From Paenibacillus sp. BIHB 4019 (GTDB lineage: Bacteria; Bacillota; Bacilli; Paenibacillales; Paenibacillaceae): a stretch of 64,000 nt of DNA. The stretch spans positions 5,504,501 through 5,568,500 of the forward strand of contig NZ_CP016808.1 of assembly GCF_002741035.1 (NCBI RefSeq), given 5' to 3'. A program made the position numbers and the translations under genes. The notes beneath the pieces are model-generated. The model searched no databases. It was not told the DNA's origin and worked only from the letters and a program-made list of their open reading frames with translations. This document shows positions 54,277 through 61,772 of the stretch, in pieces; positions within the stretch are counted from its first letter, which is position 1; every line of letters begins with the position of its first letter.

Positions 54277-54305
54277 TGACTACAGTCAATAAATGACCAC
54301 AGTCA
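54277..54305. promoter_or_regulatory. Tandem TetR operator candidates
   Basis: TGACTACAGTCA (54277-54288) and TGACCACAGTCA (54294-54305), each an inverted repeat TGAC-N4-GTCA, 17 bp centre to centre, 26 bp upstream of the TetR start. Confidence 0.7.
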
Positions 54306-54455
54306 TTATTTTAATGTGAGCCCCATTATTTTGCAAGTTTTTGGCAAGCGCTAGAAAAAGTCCACCATTATAAATATATTCGAATTTTAAAATGTAACCG
54401 CATTCAATATGATAGAGCTGTACAAAGAGATTGCAATAACAAAGGGAGGCTTTAT

Positions 54456-55901
54456 ATGATCGCACGATTCAAAGGAAGATCAGCATTCACAGCATTGCTA
54501 TTATCGCTAACACTCGTTGTGGCAGGATGCAGCGGAGCAGGCAACGGGGGAAACACGCCAGCAAGTGAAGGAGCCAGCAGCCAGCAGCCTGCGGAATCGC
54601 CGAAAGGCGAGGCGACAGCGACGCCAGAGGAGAAAGAGCCTGTAACGCTCAAGTTTACGTTTTGGGGAAGCCCGCAGGAGAAATCGGCGATGGAGCAGGC
54701 GACCAAAACCTTTACGGAAAAATACCCGTGGATTAAAGTCAACGCCATTCACATTCCGGAAGCTGACTATGATGCGAAAATTACGGCGATGGTTGCAGGC
54801 AACGATTCCCCGGATCTCGGTTATATGCACGGAGAGCTTGCTGACCCTTGGCAAAAGGAAGGGAAATTCGTCAATCTGTTTGAATTGCTCGATAACGACG
54901 GAGAGCTAAAGCGCGAGGATTTTCTCGACTATATTTGGTTCAAATCTTCCGAGGATTTTGCTTACGGCATTAGCACAGCGGGCGAGACGTTCGGTTTATT
55001 TTACAACAAGGATTTGTTCGATCAGGCGAATGCCGCGTATCCGCCATCGAAGCCGGATGAAGCTTGGACTTGGGATGAGTTTGTCGACGTTGCCAAAAAG
55101 CTGACGATTGACAAAAACGGCAAAAACGCCTCGGAAGCGGATTTTGATCCGAAAAACATCCGCCAATACGGCGTTTCCTTTGAAACCTGGCATGGCCCTG
55201 TACATGCAACGGTCATTAACAATGAAGGCGAATGGATTACAAAGGATGGCAAATTCGGCTTTAGCCAGCCGGAGGCGACGGAAGCGATTCAGCGCCTAGC
55301 GGACTTAATTAATGTGCACCATGTTGCGCCATCTCCGGTACAAATGAAGTCGATTCCTTCGCAGGCGGTTGCGCTGCAATCGAAGCTGGTTGCAATGTCG
55401 ATGCATGGACAGTGGATCAATCTCGATCTCGGGGCGGCTGGCGTAAACTACGATATTGGCGTCCTGCCAAAAATGAAGCGCAGCGTGCCAATGGGCATTA
55501 GCGGGGCATCGGTCATTTACCAATCGACGAAGCATTTGGAGGAAGCGTGGCTGCTGACGAAATTCCTGGAAAATCCGGAAGGCTCGATTGACCTCTACAA
55601 GGGCGGCCTCTGGATGCCAACAATGACGAAATGGTACACCGATCCAGAGCTTGTGGCGAAATGGGCAGAAAATAACCCGGCGCATCCAGCGGGCTTCAAG
55701 GATGCGATGATGAACAATCTGTTGAATAATGGCGTTCCGACCGGCTCTTATTATATTAAAAATTTCTCGAAGGTGAATGCCATTACCTTCTCCGGCATGG
55801 ATGAAGTATGGCTAGGCCGCAAAACAGCGGCAGAAGCGATGAAGGAAGTCGAAGCGAAGGTGCAGCCGGAAATCCAGGGCCGCTATGATGTGAGCGAATA
55901 A
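54456..55901 (+). CDS. Sugar ABC transporter solute-binding lipoprotein
   Basis: 481-aa family 1 binding protein. Signal with lipobox L-V-V-A-G-C (Cys near residue 24), then a low-complexity Ser/Glu/Ala linker, then T-L-K-F-T-F-W-G-S-P-Q-E-K. The sugar-binding fold is visible through L-F-Y-N-K-D-L-F-D and W-T-W-D-E-F-V-D-V-A-K-K-L. A GGGAGG site precedes the ATG. It starts an importer operon with two permeases. Confidence 0.93.
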   Translation: MIARFKGRSAFTALLLSLTLVVAGCSGAGNGGNTPASEGASSQQPAESPKGEATATPEEKEPVTLKFTFWGSPQEKSAMEQATKTFTEKYPWIKVNAIHIPEADYDAKITAMVAGNDSPDLGYMHGELADPWQKEGKFVNLFELLDNDGELKREDFLDYIWFKSSEDFAYGISTAGETFGLFYNKDLFDQANAAYPPSKPDEAWTWDEFVDVAKKLTIDKNGKNASEADFDPKNIRQYGVSFETWHGPVHATVINNEGEWITKDGKFGFSQPEATEAIQRLADLINVHHVAPSPVQMKSIPSQAVALQSKLVAMSMHGQWINLDLGAAGVNYDIGVLPKMKRSVPMGISGASVIYQSTKHLEEAWLLTKFLENPEGSIDLYKGGLWMPTMTKWYTDPELVAKWAENNPAHPAGFKDAMMNNLLNNGVPTGSYYIKNFSKVNAITFSGMDEVWLGRKTAAEAMKEVEAKVQPEIQGRYDVSE

Positions 55902-55930
55902 ACGATAAAACGAGTTTGGAGAGAGCTGTT

Positions 55931-56884
55931 ATGAAACCACTGGCAAGCGTTCATGAGCGTGAATTAAAGGCGGAGCGCGGAGCTGGGCAAAAACGGAAAT
56001 TCGGAGAGCTGGGCTTCGGCCTGCTCTTCGCTTCTCCAGTGCTGCTGGGCTACGTCATTTTCGTCATTGTGCCGATTGCGGCAACCTTCTATTTGGGCTT
56101 TACTTCCTACAGCGTCGGCACTGTGCCGAAATGGATCGGCTTTGACAATTATGCCAGCTTGTTCAGCGGGGCAGATCCCTTTTTCTACCCAGCCGTGAAA
56201 GCAACGGTTTATTATGTTGGACTGAGCGTGCCGCTGGGCATTATTTTATCGTTTTTTTTAGCGATACTGCTGAATCAGCAGGTTGCGGGCAAAAGCTTTT
56301 TTCGCGGCGTCTTTTATTTGCCCGTTATAATTCCGCTTGCAGCGTCCTCGATGGTTTGGATGTGGCTGCTGCAGCCGGATTTTGGGATCGTCAATTATGC
56401 GCTGGATGCGCTGCATTTGCCAACGTCCAGATGGCTCGGCGATACGACCTCCGTTGTGCCGACCCTTATTTTGTTCAGCTTCTGGACGCTGGGCAATACG
56501 ATCGTTATTTTTCTAGCAGGCTTGCAGGGCATTCCTGCCCATCTGTATGAGGCCATTGAGCTCGACGGAGGCAATCGGCTGCATAAGCTGATTTATATTA
56601 CGATTCCGATGAGCTCGTCGATCATTTTTTTCAATACAGTCATTGCGTTCATTAATGGGTTTCAGACGTTTGTGCAGCCAGCCGTTATGACGCAGGGCGG
56701 GCCTAACAATGCGAGCTTGCTCTATGTGCTGTATTTGTTCAATGAAGGCTTCAAGTCTTCCCGAATGGGCAGCGCCAGTGCGATTTCCGTCTTGCTGTTT
56801 CTCGTCATTATGCTGTTCACCGCAGCGATTTTCTACTTCTCCAAGTCTTTGGTCTATTATGAGGGCAAGGAGGAACGCAGATGA
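55931..56884 (+). CDS. Sugar ABC transporter permease (MalF/UgpA type)
   Basis: 317-aa membrane subunit with six helices. EAA loop I-P-A-H-L-Y-E-A-I-E-L-D-G-G-N near 199-213. The start was chosen at ATG 55931 after GGAGAG; an upstream TTG (55916) is possible. The stop overlaps the next gene's start (ATGA). Confidence 0.93.
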   Translation: MKPLASVHERELKAERGAGQKRKFGELGFGLLFASPVLLGYVIFVIVPIAATFYLGFTSYSVGTVPKWIGFDNYASLFSGADPFFYPAVKATVYYVGLSVPLGIILSFFLAILLNQQVAGKSFFRGVFYLPVIIPLAASSMVWMWLLQPDFGIVNYALDALHLPTSRWLGDTTSVVPTLILFSFWTLGNTIVIFLAGLQGIPAHLYEAIELDGGNRLHKLIYITIPMSSSIIFFNTVIAFINGFQTFVQPAVMTQGGPNNASLLYVLYLFNEGFKSSRMGSASAISVLLFLVIMLFTAAIFYFSKSLVYYEGKEERR

Positions 56885-57714
56885 AAAAGCACTCATTGGG
56901 CAATCGAATCGTTATTTACGCGCTGCTTATAGCAGGCAGCCTGTTTTTCCTGTTTCCGATTTTTTGGATGCTGCGCACCTCGCTCATTAATATGGGCGAT
57001 CTGTATCAAATGCCGCCGAAGCTGCTGCCGGACGATTTAAGCTGGGAAAATTTCGAGCAGGCGCTTGGCGCTTATCCGTTTGGGCGATTTTTTCTTAATA
57101 GTACCATCATTACAGCATCGGCGATGCTGGGCGTGCTATTTTCCAGCTCGGTCTGTGCCTACAGCTTCTCGCGCATTCACTGGAAGGGCCGCGACAAAGT
57201 GTTTGGGTTTATATTAACGGGGTTAATGATTCCGTTTTTCGTCGTCATGATTCCGCAATATGTGTTCTGGAATGCGCTGCATTTGACCGATACGTTCGTA
57301 CCGCTCATTGCACCTGCGTGGTTTGGAGGCGGCATATTCAACATTTTTCTGCTGCGCCAGTTTTTCTTGGGTATTCCGACGGAGCTGGATGAAGCTGCTA
57401 AGGTGGACGGAGCCGGACATTTCCGCATCTACCTGCAAATCATTTTGCCGATTGGCAAGCAGGCGATGATTGTGGTTGGTTTGCTTACATTTTTGGCCAA
57501 CTGGAACGATTATTTAGGACCGCTGGCTTTCATTACCTCAGAGAGCAATTACACGCTCATGCAGGGGCTGACGCTGTTCCAAGGCTCCTATTCGGCGCAG
57601 TGGCATCTGATGATGGCGGCAACTTCCGTTATTGTTATTCCTTCGCTGATCGTCTTTCTCGTAGCGCAGCGGCATTTTATTGAAGGCATTGCCATGACGG
57701 GCATAAAGGGGTAG
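56881..57714 (+). CDS. Sugar ABC transporter permease (MalG/UgpE type)
   Basis: 277-aa membrane subunit with six helices; EAA loop I-P-T-E-L-D-E-A-A-K-V-D-G-A-G near 166-180; the end is I-E-G-I-A-M-T-G-I-K-G, as in MalG-type proteins. It completes the importer; no ATPase gene follows, so a shared ATPase is likely (inference). Confidence 0.94.
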   Translation: MKKHSLGNRIVIYALLIAGSLFFLFPIFWMLRTSLINMGDLYQMPPKLLPDDLSWENFEQALGAYPFGRFFLNSTIITASAMLGVLFSSSVCAYSFSRIHWKGRDKVFGFILTGLMIPFFVVMIPQYVFWNALHLTDTFVPLIAPAWFGGGIFNIFLLRQFFLGIPTELDEAAKVDGAGHFRIYLQIILPIGKQAMIVVGLLTFLANWNDYLGPLAFITSESNYTLMQGLTLFQGSYSAQWHLMMAATSVIVIPSLIVFLVAQRHFIEGIAMTGIKG

Positions 57715-57760
57715 CAGGGGAAGAAGGACGTAGGAAAAAGAAGAGGTTCATGAAAAATAA

Positions 57761-57802
57761 AAAGGGAAGGCGCCTGCTTGTTCAAGCAGGCGCCTTCCCT
57801 TT
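57761..57802. terminator. Very strong terminator of the sugar importer operon
   Basis: A 20-bp perfect inverted repeat (57761-57780 with 57783-57802) separated by two T, ending in TTT, A-rich on the left. It can work on both strands between convergent operons. Confidence 0.85.
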
Positions 57803-57807
57803 GCTGC

Positions 57808-57907
57808 AAATATAAGAAAGTATAAGTTTCCCTCTTATACTCCGCTTATATTTCCCGGACTGAAACGCGCCGCGCCGCCAAATGGCGGCGATAGCCGTTT
57901 CACCTTG
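57808..57907 (+). repeat. Dispersed repeat copy B
   Basis: Best-preserved copy. A 47-bp AT-rich palindromic part (AAATATAAGAAAGTATAAG ... CTTATATTTC), then CGGACTGAAACGCG, the hairpin GCCGCC-AAAT-GGCGGC, and AGCCGTTTCACCTTG. It is directly followed in tandem by copy E. Confidence 0.8.
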
Positions 57908-58008
57908 AAATATAAGAATTTATAAGTTTTACACGTATAAATGGGCTTATATTTCTCCGACAAAGCTCTTCGGTCGTCCCAGAAGGACGACGAAGTCGTT
58001 TTTGCTTG
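57908..58008 (+). repeat. Dispersed repeat copy E (tandem with B)
   Basis: 48-bp AT-rich part with the same ends as copy B, then TCCGACAAAGC, a diverged hairpin CGTCC-AGAA-GGACG, and AGTCGTTTTTGCTTG. It ends 6 bp before the stop codon of the convergent GntR gene. The hairpin bases changed on both sides, so pairing is kept. Confidence 0.75.
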
Positions 58009-58014
58009 GTGCAT

Positions 58015-58743
58015 TTAGCCGCTGGCCAGCTTGCCAAGCAGCACGGACTCCACCTTGGAAATATGCGCCTCCATAAGCAGGGATGCGTCTGCTGGCTGCT
58101 GTGCAGCAATGGCGGCATAGATGGCCTGATGCTCATCCAGCAAACGCTCCGCTGTTGCTCTCTCTGCATAAAACCACAAAGCCCGCGTATCCTTCATGCT
58201 TTCGTGCAGCTTGGCGGACAAGGATTCCATCATCTCCAGCAGCACGGGGTTATGGGTCGCCTTCGCAAGCTCCTGATGGAAACGGATATCGGCCTGTTCG
58301 CTGAAGGCTTCGTCGCCAAGGCGTTCATGCATGCTCTGCAAAATGGAGGCCAGCGCTTCAAGATCGGCTTCGGTCCGATTGCGGGCAGCCAGTGCAGCGC
58401 AGCCCGTTTCCAGCACCTTGCGCACCTCCAAAATATGGCGCAGCGTCTCCGCACGGTCCATCCACGCTTCTTCATAGAGAAAGCTTGGAGCCGATAGGGA
58501 AGCAGGCTCTGGAGGAGCTGTGACAAACGTGCCGCTGCCTTGGCGAATGTTCAGCCTGCCCATGGCCCGCAGCGCGCTTAATGCCTCGCGGATTGTAGAC
58601 TGCCCAACGCCATAGGAGGCGGCAAGGTCGGCAACAGAGGAGAGGCGATCGCCTGGGGCGAGCGAGCCGTCGTCCATTTTTCGTTTAATATCGTTCATGA
58701 CCCACTCATAGCTTTTGAGCGGCCGGTTTGGGCTAATGTCCAT
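58015..58743 (-). CDS. GntR/FadR-family regulator
   Basis: About 242-aa regulator. N-terminal winged helix (about 10-75, V-A-D-L-A-A-S-Y-G-V-G-Q-S-T-I-R-E-A-L), and C-terminal FCD ligand domain (about 95-230) with E-V-R-K-V-L-E and H-Q-E-L-A-K-A-T-H. Divergent from the glcD-glcF genes, so likely their lactate/glycolate-responsive regulator (LldR/YsfB-like). ATG 58743 follows GAAGGGAG. Confidence 0.9.
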   Translation of the reverse strand: MDISPNRPLKSYEWVMNDIKRKMDDGSLAPGDRLSSVADLAASYGVGQSTIREALSALRAMGRLNIRQGSGTFVTAPPEPASLSAPSFLYEEAWMDRAETLRHILEVRKVLETGCAALAARNRTEADLEALASILQSMHERLGDEAFSEQADIRFHQELAKATHNPVLLEMMESLSAKLHESMKDTRALWFYAERATAERLLDEHQAIYAAIAAQQPADASLLMEAHISKVESVLLGKLASG

Positions 58744-58811
58744 AATAACTCCCTTCAAACAACGAACTGCCGTGCTTAAAAATAGCGCTTTCGCTTTTGT
58801 CTATTTTATTG

Positions 58812-58844
58812 TATACTTTTTTTAATTTAAAGTCATCAGATGAC
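58812..58844 (+). promoter_or_regulatory. glcD promoter -10 and FadR-type operator
   Basis: TATACT (58812-58817) is followed by the perfect palindrome GTCATC-A-GATGAC (58832-58844), 58 bp before the glcD start. The -35 is weak. A repressor bound here would cover the transcription start. Confidence 0.6.
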
Positions 58845-58901
58845 CTGATTAATTAATTGGTTAAGGGATGGAAGCTTTAATTTATGGAAGGGGACATCAA
58901 T

Positions 58902-60317
58902 ATGCTTCAGCAAACGATCCGACAACAACTGCTTGCTATAGTGGGAAGCGATTTTTATAAAGATGATCCGCAGTCGCTTGTCACCCATTCTTATGATGGG
59001 ACTCCGATGCTTCAAGCGCTGCCTGACGGCGTTATCTATCCCGCGAATACGGAGCAGGTGAGCGCAATTATGAAAGTGCTGAATACGCATCGCATTCCCG
59101 TTATTGGCCGAGGCTCGGGCACGAACTTATGCGGCGGTACGGTTCCTGTAGAGGGTGGCATCGTGATGGTCATGCACCGAATGAATCGCATTTTGGAGGT
59201 TGATCTTGAAAATTTGGTAGCCGTCGTGCAGCCGGGGATGATTACGAAAGCTTTTATCGCCCATGTGGAGTCGCTCGGCTTATTTTATCCGCCCGATCCG
59301 AGCAGCATGGCGATTTCGACGATTGGCGGCAATATCGCCGAATGCTCCGGCGGGCTGCGCGGGCTGAAATACGGCACAACCAAAGATTACGTCCTTGGCC
59401 TTGAGGCTGTGCTGGCAAGCGGCGAAATTATTCGTACCGGCGGCAAGCTGATGAAGGATGTAGCCGGATACGATTTGACCAAGCTGCTCGTCGGCTCGGA
59501 AGGGACGCTTGCGATTATTACCGAAGCGACGCTGAAGCTTGTGCCGCCGCCGAAGTTCAAGAAGACGATGCTTGCGATGTACAAGGATTTGTATGGCGCG
59601 GCGCGAACCGTTTCCAAAATTATTGAAAACCGCATCATTCCTTCAACGCTCGAATTTCTCGATAATGCGACGGTGCGGGTGGTCGACGACTTTGCCAAGC
59701 TTGGCTTGCCGCTTGATATGGAGGCGATTCTGCTCATTGAGCAGGATGGAGAACCTGAAATGGTAGAGCGGGATATTGCCCGGATTGAAGAAATTTGCCG
59801 TAGCGAGCAGGCGCATAGCGTCAGCGTCGCTGAAAGTGCGGAGGAAGCGCTCAAGCTGCTGACGGCACGTCGTAGTGCTTTTACCGCATTGGCACGATTA
59901 AGGCCAACGACGATTCTTGAGGATGCGACGGTGCCGCGCTCCAAAATTGCCGAAATGGTGCTGGAAATTAACCGGATTGCCCAAAAGCATCAGGTGACCA
60001 TTTGTACCTTTGGCCACGCGGGCGATGGCAATCTGCATCCTACGGCAACGACTGATGCGCGGGATCAGGAGGAAATTCACCGCGTTGAGGCGGCATTTGA
60101 GGAAATTTTCGAGGCAGCCATCCGGCTTGGAGGGACAATTACAGGCGAGCATGGCGTCGGCCTTGTAAAATCCCCTTATCTCGAATGGAAGGTCGGTCCC
60201 GCCGGCATCGAAGTGATGAAGGCTGTTAAACAGGCATTCGACCCGCATCAGCTGCTCAATCCCGGCAAAATATTTGCCAAACAGTCACGCAAGAGGGTGG
60301 TGCTTCAGCATGGTTAA
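58902..60317 (+). CDS. glcD: FAD-linked glycolate/lactate oxidase subunit
   Basis: 471-aa flavoprotein of the GlcD family, oxidising glycolate or D-lactate. PCMH FAD domain: G-R-G-S-G-T-N-L-C-G-G (about 72-82), P-D-P-S-S (about 134), G-G-N-I-A-E-C-S-G-G-L-R-G-L-K-Y-G (about 146-162), and C-terminal G-H-A-G-D-G-N-L-H-P and G-E-H-G-V-G. GGAAGGGG precedes ATG 58902. It is coupled to the iron-sulfur subunit by an 8-bp overlap; no glcE is present, as in B. subtilis ysfCD. Confidence 0.93.
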   Translation: MLQQTIRQQLLAIVGSDFYKDDPQSLVTHSYDGTPMLQALPDGVIYPANTEQVSAIMKVLNTHRIPVIGRGSGTNLCGGTVPVEGGIVMVMHRMNRILEVDLENLVAVVQPGMITKAFIAHVESLGLFYPPDPSSMAISTIGGNIAECSGGLRGLKYGTTKDYVLGLEAVLASGEIIRTGGKLMKDVAGYDLTKLLVGSEGTLAIITEATLKLVPPPKFKKTMLAMYKDLYGAARTVSKIIENRIIPSTLEFLDNATVRVVDDFAKLGLPLDMEAILLIEQDGEPEMVERDIARIEEICRSEQAHSVSVAESAEEALKLLTARRSAFTALARLRPTTILEDATVPRSKIAEMVLEINRIAQKHQVTICTFGHAGDGNLHPTATTDARDQEEIHRVEAAFEEIFEAAIRLGGTITGEHGVGLVKSPYLEWKVGPAGIEVMKAVKQAFDPHQLLNPGKIFAKQSRKRVVLQHG

Positions 60318-61686
60318 AACGGAACCAGCATGCAGTACGCCGCGCTCCCCGCAGCTTCAGCTTGCGGGAAAGCTCAAGCTGCGGCTCGATGAGGATCAAT
60401 TGACGAATTGCATGCGGTGCGGCTTCTGTCTGCCTGCTTGCCCAACGTTTCGTGAAACGGGCATTGAAGCGGAATCGCCGCGCGGCCGCATCGCATTGAT
60501 GAAAGCGGTTACCGATGGTTTAATGCTGCCCGACCAGTCCTTTGAGGAGCAGATGAGCCATTGTCTCGGCTGCCGTGCCTGCGAGCCTGCTTGTCCGGCA
60601 GATGTGAAATATGGCCAGCTCATTGAGCAGACGAGGGAGGCGATTGAAGAGCATACCGATAGCCACCGGTGGTGGGTGAAGCCGTTGCGGCAGGTGGTGT
60701 TCAAGCAGCTTTTCCCTCATCAGAAGCGAGTGCGTCTGCTCGGCGGTGCGATGCAGTTGTATCAGCAATCCGGGCTTCGCAAGCTGGCGCGCAGCTCTGG
60801 CGTTATGAAGCTGCTGCCGGCGCATTTGGGCGAGATGGAGAAGGTGCTGCCGGATGCCTCAAGCAAAGGCATCGTCCAGAAAATCGGCAGCCATCATCCG
60901 GCCAAAGGGATGAAAATTGCTACAGTAGGCATGTTCCGCGGCTGCCTCATGGATATGCTGTTCACGGAAACGAACATCAAGACGGTGGAGCTGCTGACGG
61001 AAGCTGGCTTTGAGGTCATCATACCGGATACGCAGGCTTGCTGCGGAGCGCTTCACGCACATAGCGGGGAGACGGAGGATGCCCGGTTACTAGCGAGGAG
61101 GAACATTGCCGCTTTTCAGGCTGCTGGTGTGGATTATATCGTATCCAACGCGGGCGGCTGCGGGGCTATCTTAACGGAATACGATCATTTGCTGCATGAG
61201 GATGAGCAGTGGCGGGAAGGTGCGGTGTGGCTGGCGAAGCGTGTGGTGGATATTAGCGATTTGCTAATCCGCTCCGGCAAGCTTGCTGCCGCCCAGGCGA
61301 AGGAACAGCCGATTCGGATTACGTATCAGGATTCCTGCCATTTGCGCAATGTGATGCGTTCTGCTGATGCCCCGCGGAAGCTGCTGCGAGAAGTAAGCGG
61401 TGCTGAGTATGTGGAAATGTTCGAAGCTGACCGCTGCTGCGGTTCGGCGGGCACCTACAATATTGTTCAGCCGGAATTGGCAGCCGGGCTGCTGGAACAC
61501 AAAATGGAGCACGCCAATGCGACAAAGGCCCATTATTTGCTCACAAGCAATCCTGGCTGCCTGCTCCAAATGAAGCTCGGCGTGGCCAAGCATGGGGATG
61601 GCCAAATGCAGGTGCAGCATATCGTTGATTTTCTGCATGAGCGTTTGGTTCATAACAGTCCAGAGACAGGACAGGAGCAACCATAA
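60310..61686 (+). CDS. glcF: Iron-sulfur subunit of glycolate/lactate oxidase
   Basis: 458-aa protein with two ferredoxin clusters, C-M-R-C-G-F-C-L-P-A-C-P (about 34-45) and C-L-G-C-R-A-C-E-P-A-C-P (about 84-95), then two CCG-type cysteine domains (C-C-G-A-L-H-A-H-S-G near 243 and C-C-G-S-A-G-T-Y near 378). It passes electrons from GlcD to the quinone pool. ATG 60310 lies inside the end of glcD behind GAGGGTGG. Confidence 0.92.
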   Translation: MVKTEPACSTPRSPQLQLAGKLKLRLDEDQLTNCMRCGFCLPACPTFRETGIEAESPRGRIALMKAVTDGLMLPDQSFEEQMSHCLGCRACEPACPADVKYGQLIEQTREAIEEHTDSHRWWVKPLRQVVFKQLFPHQKRVRLLGGAMQLYQQSGLRKLARSSGVMKLLPAHLGEMEKVLPDASSKGIVQKIGSHHPAKGMKIATVGMFRGCLMDMLFTETNIKTVELLTEAGFEVIIPDTQACCGALHAHSGETEDARLLARRNIAAFQAAGVDYIVSNAGGCGAILTEYDHLLHEDEQWREGAVWLAKRVVDISDLLIRSGKLAAAQAKEQPIRITYQDSCHLRNVMRSADAPRKLLREVSGAEYVEMFEADRCCGSAGTYNIVQPELAAGLLEHKMEHANATKAHYLLTSNPGCLLQMKLGVAKHGDGQMQVQHIVDFLHERLVHNSPETGQEQP

Positions 61687-61772
61687 GAATGAAGCATGAG
61701 AAGCAAACAGAAGGAAACGTGTGAAGCGATAAAACGTGTAAATCGATAAAAATTGCGGGAGGCTGAAATTTA

